A stretch of 36,528 nucleotides of DNA, taken from Nodosilinea sp. P-1105 (lineage in GTDB: Bacteria > Cyanobacteriota > Cyanobacteriia > Phormidesmidales > Phormidesmidaceae). Both the position numbers and the translations under genes were made by a program. The stretch is taken from assembly GCF_012911975.1 (NCBI RefSeq), contig NZ_SMDQ01000058.1, forward strand, positions 1 to 36,528, read 5' to 3'. Below the pieces are notes generated by a model, which was given only the letters and a program-made list of their open reading frames with translations, made no database searches and had not been told where the DNA came from. Position 1 is the first letter of the stretch, and every line of letters begins with the position of its first letter. Shown here piece after piece: positions 17,231 through 24,816 of this stretch.

Positions 17231-18223
17231 CTACCCAGGGGCGATCGGCGTTACTAACCGAAACCCCACATGGGTGGTGCCCGTATCCACCGCTTGGGAT
17301 TCTCGGGCGGCGGGCCGGTAGCGGCTGCAATAGTTCTTGGCGCACAGGTAAGAGCCCCCTTTGATCACATGCATAGCCCCGTCCTGGGGCTTTTTGGGGT
17401 CGTAGCTGGCGGCCTGAACAGGGCCGGTGGGATTGTGGCGGTGGGCCAGGTCGTCGTGAAGCACGGTGTACCAGCTAGCGGTCAGTTCCCAGACGTTGCC
17501 CGCCATGTCGTAGAGGCCGTAGCCATTGGCCGGGTAGGACATAACGGGGGCGGTGCCCAGGTGACCATCGGCCTTGGTGTTGAAAAAGGGAAACAACCCC
17601 TGCCAGGTATTGGCCTGCTTGGCGGAGTACTGCTCGCCCCAGGTATAGGTCCACCCCTCGGCCCCGCCCCGGGCAGCATACTCCCACTGGGCCTCGGTGG
17701 GAAGCTGGCGATCGGCCCAGGCGGCGTAGGCTAAGGCATCCTCATAGGCAATGTGCACCACGGGATGATTCTCCTTGCCTTGCAAATCGCTATCGGGGCC
17801 ATAGGGGTGTCGCCAGTTGGCCCCCGAGGTCCAGTGCCACCAGCTCAGGTAGGCCACCTGTTGGAGCCCCTCGGCAGGGGGCTGAAATACCAGGGAACCC
17901 GGCGATCGCGCCTCCTCGGACAACTCGGGAAATTGCTCCTTAGACAGGGGTCGTTCCGCCACTGTCACATAGCCCGTCTCGTTTACAAAGGCCGCAAACT
18001 GGGCGTTCGTCACCTCATGGGGTTCGATGCAAAAACTGCTGACCGAGACATCTTCCGCGATTCTTTCCTCCACAAAATCCGAGGTATCATCCCCCATGGT
18101 GAAGGTGCCGCCAGGGATGAAGACCATGTCGTTGGGGCAGGGGGAGGCATCGGCCAGGACGGGGAGAGGCAGGGTGAGGAGGGTGAGGAAGGTGAGGAGG
18201 ATGAGGGAGTGGGGGAGAGGCAT
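17231..18223 (-). CDS. Formylglycine-generating enzyme (sulfatase activator)
   Basis: A 330-residue FGE-sulfatase (SUMF1-type) protein. It has a signal peptide (MPLPHSLILLTFLTLLTLPL ... VLA) and then the fold start PCPNDMVFIPGGTFTMG. Both catalytic cysteines of true FGE are present as C294-x4-C299 in GGSYLCAKNYCSRYR, with the following RPAARESQ and HVGFRLV motifs. It oxidises the active-site Cys of type I sulfatases to formylglycine with O2 (copper cofactor). The two intact sulfatases 7 kb away have suitable target cysteines. Bacterial FGE is normally cytoplasmic; the signal peptide suggests periplasmic action. There is no Shine-Dalgarno; the start follows a C-rich STRR leader. A mere SUMF-domain lectin-like protein is less likely given both cysteines. 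Confidence 0.9.
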   Translation of the reverse strand: MPLPHSLILLTFLTLLTLPLPVLADASPCPNDMVFIPGGTFTMGDDTSDFVEERIAEDVSVSSFCIEPHEVTNAQFAAFVNETGYVTVAERPLSKEQFPELSEEARSPGSLVFQPPAEGLQQVAYLSWWHWTSGANWRHPYGPDSDLQGKENHPVVHIAYEDALAYAAWADRQLPTEAQWEYAARGGAEGWTYTWGEQYSAKQANTWQGLFPFFNTKADGHLGTAPVMSYPANGYGLYDMAGNVWELTASWYTVLHDDLAHRHNPTGPVQAASYDPKKPQDGAMHVIKGGSYLCAKNYCSRYRPAARESQAVDTGTTHVGFRLVTPIAPG

Positions 18224-18290
18224 GGGGGGTTGGGGAGATGGGTGGATGGGGGGATGGGTGGATGGGGGGTAGGGGGGTAGGGGGGATGCG
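18224..18290. repeat. STRR (GGATGGGT/GGGGGGTA) upstream of the FGE start
   Basis: Tandem GGGTGGATGGG and GGGGGGTA-like units begin at the FGE start codon and run upstream. On the coding strand they form a pyrimidine-rich leader. Confidence 0.8.
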
Positions 18291-18293
18291 TAG

Positions 18294-18315
18294 GGGCGGA
18301 CCTGTGTGTCCGCCC
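18294..18315. repeat. Palindrome GGGCGGAC...GTCCGCCC, copy 1
   Basis: An 8-bp inverted repeat with a 6-bp loop. An almost identical copy lies at 20599-20620, also next to an STRR. Confidence 0.8.
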
Positions 18316-18374
18316 GGGTGGGAATGGTAACGGAGGGGTATGGGGGGATGGATAAGGGGACAAATTGGTCTCAA

Positions 18375-18441
18375 GGATCCTAGGGTTCTAAACGGGATAT
18401 CCTGCAATTCACAGCCTATCGGTCTCAGAACCCTGGGATCT
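18375..18441. repeat. Split AGATCCCAGGGTTCT palindrome, copy 1
   Basis: GGATCCTAGGGTTCT (18375-18389) faces AGAACCCTGGGATCT (18427-18441). It belongs to the same family as 24817-25031 and 34568-34596. It lies just past the DUF202-BASS stop codon. Confidence 0.7.
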
Positions 18442-18445
18442 CGGA

Positions 18446-19858
18446 CTAAGCTGGGTTCTCTGCGGGTTGCCGTTGTCGCTTAGCCCAAACGTTGTAGGGG
18501 AAGGCTGTCACCGCCCCGATCACCACGTAGGCGATCACCGTGGGAATAGCGTTTCCGGCCCCATTGGCGGCAAGGAGGAACAGGGCAAGTCCGGCATTGC
18601 GGGCGATGGTGCCGGTGGCGATCGCCGATCGCACCGAAATCTCTGGCCCGCCGAGGATGTGGCCACAGGCGAGGCCAAAGAGCACAATCAGCGGGATCGC
18701 AACCAGGCCGCGCCAGGCGATGGTGGGCAGCACCACAATGCTAATACCCAGGGCAAACACCAGCAGCACCGCAAACAGGGTACTGGCAATGATAGACAAC
18801 AGTTGGCCAACGTTAGCGGCTTGTTCACCGCTGAATTGGCGGATGGCGATACCTAACCCCAGGGGCAAAAACTGGGCCAAGAGCACCTGTTTGGCAATGG
18901 TGAGATAGTCGGTACTGGCATCGACGGGGGCAAACATGAAATTCAACACCAGCAGCGTCAGCGGCGTGGTGACAATCGCTAGCAGTGCCAGGGTGACCTG
19001 TAAGCTAATGGCAATGTCTGGATTGCTGCCCGCCATCGCTGCCCGTCGAGACAGTAGCGGTGCCCCCGGTGCCGCGGCCAGCACCGCCAACCCCAAAGCC
19101 ACCCGGCCAACGCCCTGCTGACCACCGTTGAGCACCAGATAGCCAATCACCGCCGCCCCCACCGGGAACAGCACCAGGGTGGATAGCAGCGATCGCCCTA
19201 ACAGGTTGGGCTGCTGCCATAGGGTGGCAAGGCTGCTGAAGGAGGTTTGTGCTCCTAGACTGAGCATCAAAATGAAAATGATCAGGGCCGCTAGGGTCGT
19301 GATGACACGGCTGTTGAGGGTGAACACCTCTGCCATTTGCACGCCCCCCACCACTAGGGGAATGAAGGCCGCTAGGCCCAGAAACAGCAGCACCGTGGCC
19401 ACCACCAAGCCCTGAGACCAGGTGGGGCCGTACTTGTAGTCGCTGGACTCAATGCTCTTGAGGGTGGCCCAGTGGTTGACAATCGCCATCACCAGCGTCA
19501 CCAACCCCAGGGTCATCAGGCTCAGCCCCAGCACCCGTTCCTCGGTGAGGCGGTTGATGCCTAGAGTCGTCTCGGTGCTATCTAGGTAAGTGAACAGGCG
19601 ATCAATGCCAAAGCCAAAGCTAATCATCGATAGGGCGGTGCGAATCCAGGCCATCAGAGTGCGTTCTTCGGCGGCGCGGGTGCGTTCCTTAGCCAGTTCT
19701 GTCCGCAATTCGGCCAGGTCAGTGCGTTCGAGGGAGAAGCCGGTGCGTTTTTCGGCCAGCTCGGTGCGTGTTTCCGCCATCGCCGTGCGCTGTTCGGCCA
19801 GGTCTGTGCGCTGGAGGGCCAGCTCGTTGTTGTTGGGTAGGGGATCGGGGGTGGGCAT
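18446..19858 (-). CDS. DUF202-BASS fusion membrane protein with RT heptad ladder
   Basis: 470 residues from ATG 19858 (MPTPDPLPNN). The first part (13-74) is a strict seven-residue repeat: the pair Arg-Thr recurs at 17, 24, 31, 38, 45, 52, 59, 66 and 73, usually as LAExRTx. The last two steps (AEERTLMAWIRT) are the conserved DUF202 motif. A DUF202 domain (three TM helices, to about 165) follows. A C-terminal transporter unit of roughly 8-9 helices (about 172-460) contains AAPGAPLLSRRA, typical of bile acid:sodium symporter (BASS/SBF-like) proteins. The frame stays open upstream to 20101, but that part is translated STRR and is excluded. There is no ribosome site in the C-rich leader. The transported substrate is unknown. 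It lies downstream of a single-domain DUF202 gene. Confidence 0.88.
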   Translation of the reverse strand: MPTPDPLPNNNELALQRTDLAEQRTAMAETRTELAEKRTGFSLERTDLAELRTELAKERTRAAEERTLMAWIRTALSMISFGFGIDRLFTYLDSTETTLGINRLTEERVLGLSLMTLGLVTLVMAIVNHWATLKSIESSDYKYGPTWSQGLVVATVLLFLGLAAFIPLVVGGVQMAEVFTLNSRVITTLAALIIFILMLSLGAQTSFSSLATLWQQPNLLGRSLLSTLVLFPVGAAVIGYLVLNGGQQGVGRVALGLAVLAAAPGAPLLSRRAAMAGSNPDIAISLQVTLALLAIVTTPLTLLVLNFMFAPVDASTDYLTIAKQVLLAQFLPLGLGIAIRQFSGEQAANVGQLLSIIASTLFAVLLVFALGISIVVLPTIAWRGLVAIPLIVLFGLACGHILGGPEISVRSAIATGTIARNAGLALFLLAANGAGNAIPTVIAYVVIGAVTAFPYNVWAKRQRQPAENPA

Positions 19859-19860
19859 AT

Positions 19861-19971
19861 GGGTAGGGGGTGGATGGGTGGGTGGGCAAGGGGGTGGATG
19901 GGTGGATGGGTAGGGGGTGGATGGGTGGATGGGCAAGGGGGTGGATGGGTGGATGGGTAGGGGGTGAAGAG
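19861..19971. repeat. STRR (GGGTGGAT / AGGGGGTG)n
   Basis: A long array of 8-bp units (GGATGGGT, GGGGGTGG, GGGCAAGG) begins two bases from the DUF202-BASS start codon. Confidence 0.9.
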
Positions 19972-20062
19972 GTGAAGGAGTGAAGAGGTGAAGGAGTGAA
20001 GAAGCAAAGGAGTGAAGAGGTGAAGGAGTGAAGAGTGATAGGTGAAGGGTGAAGAGTGAGGG
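19972..20062. repeat. Tandem repeat (TGAAGAGG/TGAAGGAG)n
   Basis: About eleven imperfect 8-bp units of the form TGAAGRRG directly join the preceding array. Different units of equal length next to each other suggest local unit replacement. Confidence 0.85.
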
Positions 20063-20088
20063 GTGTTTCGGGCTGTCTCTGGGTGGCA

Positions 20089-20160
20089 TCCCCCCATCCA
20101 CTCATCCACTCATCCACTCATCCACTCATCCCCCCATCCCCCCATCCCCCCATCCACTCT
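20089..20160. repeat. STRR (CATCCACT / CATCCCCC)n
   Basis: Four CATCCACT units are followed by CATCCCCC units. This is the strand opposite to the array at 19861-19971, so the two face each other about the TGAAGAGG block. Confidence 0.9.
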
Positions 20161-20165
20161 CCTCA

Positions 20166-20555
20166 CTAGGTGATTAGCGGACTGATCAGGACACCGAGGA
20201 AGGCGATCGCCCCAAGGCCAGTGAGCACGTAGGCCACCACCAGGGAAGGGGAGTTGCGGGATTGGTAGATCAAGTCGTTGCGCTGGATGCGTTGGAGCTG
20301 TCGCTGATGATCGAGGGCAGCGAATAGCATGGCAAAGGTGCCCAAAGCCACGAAGGAGAGGCCCAAAATGCGCGACAGCCGCAGCGGGTTGACGGCGTCA
20401 CCCAGGGCTGCGTAGATAGCGGATACAATCCGCTCAATCCCGAAGCCAAAGCCAATCAGCGCCAGGGAAGTGCGAATCCAGGCCATCAGGGTACGCTCTT
20501 CGGCGGCGCGGTTGCGCTCTTTGGCGAGTTCGGTGGCGGGGTTGGGTTGGGTCAT
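20166..20555 (-). CDS. DUF202 (YidH-like) membrane protein
   Basis: 129 residues: a hydrophilic N-terminus, ELAKERNRAAEERTLMAWIRT (discontinuous use of the DUF202 signature), and three TM helices at about 27-50, 62-86 and 104-127. The same N-terminal motif heads the DUF202-BASS fusion (AKERTRAAEERTLMAWIRT), so the two are close relatives and one may derive from the other. The DUF202 function is unknown. ATG 20555 follows a C-rich leader with no Shine-Dalgarno. It is encoded upstream of the fusion gene on the same strand, with a repeat-filled gap of about 300 bp. Confidence 0.88.
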   Translation of the reverse strand: MTQPNPATELAKERNRAAEERTLMAWIRTSLALIGFGFGIERIVSAIYAALGDAVNPLRLSRILGLSFVALGTFAMLFAALDHQRQLQRIQRNDLIYQSRNSPSLVVAYVLTGLGAIAFLGVLISPLIT

Positions 20556-20598
20556 GGGGGTGGCGGGGTGTGAGAGGGATGGGGGGATGGGGACGTAG

Positions 20599-20620
20599 GG
20601 GCGGACCCGTGTGTCCGCCC
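20599..20620. repeat. Palindrome GGGCGGAC...GTCCGCCC, copy 2
   Basis: Same core and spacing as 18294-18315. It lies between the divergently oriented DUF202 genes. Confidence 0.8.
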
Positions 20621-20745
20621 TGGCGGGGAAATGGGGGTGGAGGGAAATATTTATTTTTGAATTTTGAATTTTTAAATAAGGGAACGTGGGCTATTCTCAG
20701 GGCAACTAGGAATGTGATTTTTGCTAAATTTGGAGCGTGAGAGCG

Positions 20746-21150
20746 ATGACCGATTCGGCACCTCAAGATCCCATTAACACCACTAACGAATTGGCGAAGG
20801 AGCGCAATCGGGCGGCGGCGGAGCGGACGATTAATGCATGGCTGGGCATTTGCTTGAGCTTGATCGGTTTCGGCATTGCCTTTGACCAGATTTTTCGCAG
20901 TTTGCGACGTCGATTTCCTGCTATGGATCCTGCCATTACTAAGGAGACGGCGACGCTAATTGGCATGGGGTTTGTGGGGTTAGGACTAGTATTGTTGGGC
21001 ATAGCATTAGTTCAACATCGGTTGGCGATTAAAAGCATTGAGCACCCCAATTATTTAATGCTGTCCGTGAGGAAATTAAACCAAATAGTCGTGATCGGCA
21101 TTGTGATGCTTGGCATGGCTGGACTGGTGGCTACATTATTTGTGATTTAG
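20746..21150 (+). CDS. DUF202 membrane protein (divergent copy)
   Basis: 134 residues from ATG 20746 (MTDSAPQDPINTT), preferred over GTG 20737. The motif is ELAKERNRAAAERTINAWLG, so the Arg of the second RT is lost (AWLGICLSL instead of AWIRTSLAL). Three TM helices follow. It is the only plus-strand gene between 18.4 and 32.4 kb, divergent from the gene at 20166 and convergent with that at 21194. The upstream gap is A/T-rich (TTTTTGAATTTTGAATTTTT) and probably carries its own promoter. Possibly inverted relative to its paralogues. Confidence 0.85.
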   Translation: MTDSAPQDPINTTNELAKERNRAAAERTINAWLGICLSLIGFGIAFDQIFRSLRRRFPAMDPAITKETATLIGMGFVGLGLVLLGIALVQHRLAIKSIEHPNYLMLSVRKLNQIVVIGIVMLGMAGLVATLFVI

Positions 21151-21193
21151 GATGAGGGTGCCCCGAGGGCGATTCGCTGACTAAGGCTGAGCG

Positions 21194-21583
21194 TCATAGC
21201 CATAGCTGAAACCCCAACCAGAAGAAGGCCAGCATGCCCACGACCAGCACCGCCAGGCCGGTAGAACCCCCCAGAGCTAGACGGGGAGTATAGCGATATA
21301 CCGGGGCTTTCAGCCGCTGCATTTCCCCCTGGTAGTCGTGGATGGCCAACCCCAGAGTGACGACGCCCAGCCCCAGCAGCAGCAGGCTAATGCCGTAGGC
21401 CCAGTGATCGATAAATCGATCACCTGGGGCAATGGCACTGATCACTTGATCAACCGCTACTCCGATGCTGATCAGGGTCAGGCTGCTGCGGGCGAACGAC
21501 AGCAGAGAGCGCTCGGCGGCTAGATGGTTGCGCTCACGGGCCAGTTCGTCCTGGGGGTTGAAATCAGTCATAGGGTTTATCAT
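21194..21583 (-). CDS. DUF202 membrane protein (operon copy)
   Basis: 129 residues. The motif is ELARERNHLAAERSLLSFAR, a variant with RS for RT. Three TM helices follow. The start ATG 21583 overlaps the stop of the DUF1622 gene by 4 bp (ATGA), so it is the last gene of the membrane operon. An internal ATG at 21571 is also possible. Confidence 0.87.
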   Translation of the reverse strand: MINPMTDFNPQDELARERNHLAAERSLLSFARSSLTLISIGVAVDQVISAIAPGDRFIDHWAYGISLLLLGLGVVTLGLAIHDYQGEMQRLKAPVYRYTPRLALGGSTGLAVLVVGMLAFFWLGFQLWL

Positions 21584-22041
21584 GGGCGAGGGTTGGGAGG
21601 CTTAGGAATATCTTGGGGAATTTCCATGAAGTCTATGGGACTATCCAGCATAAACAGGGGGGCGTAGTTATGGGCGATCGCCCGTTCTCGTAGTTCCATT
21701 TGAGCCTCAACTTCTTTGTTCAAAAAGTAGTTTAAGAAGGTCCGGATTACCGCAATCACCGAGAGTCGAATTAGGGCTTCGTTTGAGGGGGCGATCGCTG
21801 TGCTTAGAATATCCGCACCGAGCTGGAATTCCAGGGCTAGGGCCAACCACAGGCCAAACTTCAGTCGAATTTGAATAAAGGGGAGCATTACTCGATGACG
21901 ATGCTTTAGGATTTTAACCGTCAGCCGAACCGTGACAATCAGCCCCACAACAATACAGATTACTCCCAGGGCTTCTAGCAGAGTTTCTCCAATTTTGGCC
22001 AGGGTAAATGAGAAGGTTTCAATGGCATCTAACCAGGGCAT
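21580..22041 (-). CDS. DUF1622 membrane protein
   Basis: 153 residues with TM helices at about 22-44 and 60-85 and a moderately hydrophobic third (about 92-110). The stretch FGLWLALALEFQLGADIL and then RLSVIAVIRTFLNYFL is the conserved DUF1622 core. Function unknown. It lies 3 bp after the MFS stop and overlaps the DUF202 start by 4 bp. Confidence 0.87.
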   Translation of the reverse strand: MPWLDAIETFSFTLAKIGETLLEALGVICIVVGLIVTVRLTVKILKHRHRVMLPFIQIRLKFGLWLALALEFQLGADILSTAIAPSNEALIRLSVIAVIRTFLNYFLNKEVEAQMELRERAIAHNYAPLFMLDSPIDFMEIPQDIPKPPNPRP

Positions 22042-22044
22042 CGT

Positions 22045-23505
22045 CTAACCTCCTGGGGGGGTAAGGGATAGCGATCGCTCCCAGTCCTGCACCGCTTCTA
22101 AGGACTGGCCCGTGGTTTCAATCCGGAAGCGGTAGGTGAGTGCCGCCGCCAGCCCACAGACAGCAGCTAAGCCCACCAGTAGGGGCGGAATCCCCCAAGC
22201 CTTAGCTAACACAGGCAGCACAAACGTCCCCAGCACCGCTCCGGCCTTGGCGAAGGCCGCCGCAAACCCGGCTCCCGTGGCCCGCAGGTGGGTGGGAAAC
22301 ACCTCCCCCGACAGCAAAAAGGTGGTGGCATTAGGGCCAGCGTTCATCATCAGATTGAATACCAAAAACCCGGCCAGCACCAGCCCAACTTCTGCCCCGC
22401 TGCCCGGATCCATCAGCCCCGAGGCCGCCAGTAGCAGCAGGCCCACAGACATCCCCCCAAAGCCGATGATTTGCAGGCGAATCCGCCCCAGGCGTTCCAC
22501 CAGGACCACCGCGCAGAGAAACCCCAAAATCAAAAACCCATCCACCAGCGCCGCTCCCTTGGCCGAGGCCATCTCCCGCACCATAAAGTCGGTTTCCGTC
22601 GAAAAGGCCAGCATGGCAATGATGGCCGGGGTAAAAATGCCGATGCCGTAGGTGGCAATGTCCTGTAAAAACCAGGGTAGCGAGGCCAGCAGGGTACTGC
22701 GCCGATGGAGCGGGGTGAACAGCGTGGGCAGGATAGCAGGTTCTGTCTCTGGGGGGGGTTCCTGTTCAGCGGTAATGACGATGGCTTCGCCCAAAAGCTG
22801 GCTAGCGGCCTCGGAAGCCTCGGCATACTCCCCCCGGCTGATATGGTAGCGGGGGCTTTCCAACTGTACGCTGAGCCGCACCGCCGCCACCCCCACCGCC
22901 AATGCCACCCCCACCCCCAGCATCCAGCGCCAGGCATACTGCACTGCCATCGGTTCCGGGTCAGGGTACAGCCCTTGAAACAGGGAGAGCACAACCACCC
23001 CGGTCAACGCCCCCAGCATCGCCCCCACCGCTTGAAAGGTAAAGGCCCCAATCACCAACCGCCCCCGGTAGCGGGCGGGCACGTTCTCAGTAATGTAGGC
23101 GACGCTGATCGGGTAGTCGGCCCCGATCGCCACCCCCACCAAAAAGCGAAAAGCAATCAGCGAGGCGGCATTCCAGGCCAGGGCTGTACCCGTCGTCGCC
23201 ACCACAAACAGCACCACATCGACGATCAACATAAGCTTGCGGCCCACCCGGTCAGTGATTGGCCCCAGGGTGAGCGATCCCACCAGGGAGCCCACCACCG
23301 CCGCCGTCGCCACCGCCCCAATGGTGGCAGCATCCAAACCAAAATCTCGTTTCAGGAAGGGAATGGCCAATCCGATCACAAAGAAATCAAAGCCATCCAG
23401 GGCAATCAATCCCGCTGACAGCAGCCAGATCAGCCCCATGGTGCGGGTCAGGGGGGCGTTATCTAACCGCTGTTCAAAAGAGCTGGGGGCAACCGTTGCC
23501 GTCAT
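22045..23505 (-). CDS. MFS transporter, sugar-porter/phosphate-symporter type
   Basis: 486 residues, 12 TM helices. MFS signatures are DGFDFFVIGLAIPFL in TM1, GPITDRVGRKLML (loop 2-3), GVAIGADYPISVAYITE in TM4, and PARYRGRL. The GxDYP element in TM4 is typical of the phosphate:H+ symporter and sugar-porter branches, so an anion, organic acid or sugar substrate is likely. It overlaps the upstream YqhA gene by 4 bp. The neighbouring sulfatases and nucleotidase suggest import of their products, but that is inference. Confidence 0.9.
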   Translation of the reverse strand: MTATVAPSSFEQRLDNAPLTRTMGLIWLLSAGLIALDGFDFFVIGLAIPFLKRDFGLDAATIGAVATAAVVGSLVGSLTLGPITDRVGRKLMLIVDVVLFVVATTGTALAWNAASLIAFRFLVGVAIGADYPISVAYITENVPARYRGRLVIGAFTFQAVGAMLGALTGVVVLSLFQGLYPDPEPMAVQYAWRWMLGVGVALAVGVAAVRLSVQLESPRYHISRGEYAEASEAASQLLGEAIVITAEQEPPPETEPAILPTLFTPLHRRSTLLASLPWFLQDIATYGIGIFTPAIIAMLAFSTETDFMVREMASAKGAALVDGFLILGFLCAVVLVERLGRIRLQIIGFGGMSVGLLLLAASGLMDPGSGAEVGLVLAGFLVFNLMMNAGPNATTFLLSGEVFPTHLRATGAGFAAAFAKAGAVLGTFVLPVLAKAWGIPPLLVGLAAVCGLAAALTYRFRIETTGQSLEAVQDWERSLSLTPPGG

Positions 23506-24074
23506 TCGTCAGCCTCCTTTGGCTTCGCCGTCTCAGCGCCTTCAAATTGCAGCAGGCGAATACTGGCAGCCAGAGCCAAGATTGACAGGGGAATCACCAG
23601 ATACGTCCATTCCAGCCCTCGAAACGACAGTCGCTCCAGCAGCCCTTTGACAAACACCACCGTCAACAGCACAATCAGCACCTCCATCAAGGTCTTTTTT
23701 AGGGTGCTAATTCCCCCTAGTTTTGACCAAGTACCCGAGTCAGTATCGGACTTGCCAAGCTGAATAAAGAGAGCATAAATACCGTAGGCGAAGTATAAAA
23801 AAGCTAGCCCCACTAGAAAATCATCCAGACATTCTAAAAGTTCCAGGGTGGCGAGCTCGGTGGTAGAAATCCGGCTGCCTTCCACCACCGATTCCTCGGC
23901 ATTGACGACCAGCAGCACCGCCTCCAGAGTGTTGACGGTGCCAATCCAAAACATCAGCAACGCCCCAAGCAGAGATGATATGACGGCCAGCACACTCATA
24001 AAGCGGGTCCAGCGGATGGCCATGACCAGACGAGGCATAGGCGTGGCAGTTTTGGAGGAGGAGGAATCGGTCAT
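23502..24074 (-). CDS. YqhA/UPF0114 family membrane protein
   Basis: 190 residues from ATG 24074 (MTDSSSSKT); an upstream extension of the frame to 24167 overlaps the previous gene and is unlikely. TM helices lie at about 22-45, 82-105, 125-145 and 155-175. DDFLVGLAFLYFAYGIYALFI is the UPF0114 hallmark. Function unknown. The stop overlaps the MFS start by 4 bp. Confidence 0.82.
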   Translation of the reverse strand: MTDSSSSKTATPMPRLVMAIRWTRFMSVLAVISSLLGALLMFWIGTVNTLEAVLLVVNAEESVVEGSRISTTELATLELLECLDDFLVGLAFLYFAYGIYALFIQLGKSDTDSGTWSKLGGISTLKKTLMEVLIVLLTVVFVKGLLERLSFRGLEWTYLVIPLSILALAASIRLLQFEGAETAKPKEADE

Positions 24075-24091
24075 GGAGATAAGGGCTGGCT

Positions 24092-24775
24092 CTAGCCCTG
24101 GGGTAGATTTTCGGAGTGGCGGGTGTAGCTTTTCGTCAGAATATGGAGGCTGACCAGCAGCACCCACAGGGGGAACAGCAGCATTACCCAGCCCAGACTG
24201 TTGATGTAGCCAATTCTAAACAGCATGATGGCGGCAAACCCAAAGCCCAACCAGGCCGTCCAGCGGGGAATCACCCCCGTGCGCAGAAACAGGGTGCAGC
24301 TAGAAAACATAAACACCCCGGCCATGCGAATGCTATAGGTGCTGAGGGTTTCGCGGGCGATGATGCGGCCTAGGTCATAGACCGCGGGCAGATCGGATTC
24401 GGGGAGGCGGGTGGTGAGCAAAATCAGGCTGCCAGTCACCGCTGAACTAACAAACAGCATGGCCACAAACAGCAGGCCGCTGCCCAAAAACACCGTGGCA
24501 AAGAATTGGTCTTCCCGCTCCCCCAGCACGTCGCGCACCACCCCCATAAACCACAGGAAGGCAATGCCGGCAAAGGGCACCAGGTTTAGCGCCAGTAGCA
24601 CAGCGGGTGCTTGGCTCAGCAGCCCGGTCCCATCGTCTAGGGGCGTGGGTGGGGTCGCTAGCAAGATCAGGACCAAACTGATGATCAGCAAAACCGAAAA
24701 CAAAATACCAGCGATCGCGGCAGCCTTGGGGGCTCTTAGGCGAGTGCGGGGGGGAAGCGGGGTATCGGATGTCAT
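24092..24775 (-). CDS. Six-TM membrane protein, unknown family
   Basis: About 227 residues from ATG 24775 (MTSDTPLPP); alternatives are ATG 24802 or 24805. Six hydrophobic helices: AAAIAGILFSVLLIISLVLI, LNLVPFAGIAFLWFMG, FLGSGLLFVAMLFVSS, IRMAGVFMFSSCTLFLR, WLGFGFAAIMLF and WVMLLFPLWVLLVSLHI. I recognise no motif with a known function. It is the first gene of the membrane operon, 17 bp before the YqhA gene. Confidence 0.82.
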   Translation of the reverse strand: MTSDTPLPPRTRLRAPKAAAIAGILFSVLLIISLVLILLATPPTPLDDGTGLLSQAPAVLLALNLVPFAGIAFLWFMGVVRDVLGEREDQFFATVFLGSGLLFVAMLFVSSAVTGSLILLTTRLPESDLPAVYDLGRIIARETLSTYSIRMAGVFMFSSCTLFLRTGVIPRWTAWLGFGFAAIMLFRIGYINSLGWVMLLFPLWVLLVSLHILTKSYTRHSENLPQG

Positions 24776-24816
24776 GGGGGGAACGTCGGGGTGAATGGCC
24801 ATCATGGGGGTAGCCC

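Noticed and set aside
19861..20101. N-terminal extension of the DUF202-BASS protein
   Set aside because: It is translated repeat DNA (HPSTP/PLH repeats); ATG 19858 gives a normal start before the RT ladder.
19861..20160. CRISPR-like array
   Set aside because: Units are 8 bp with no spacers; these are simple tandem repeats.
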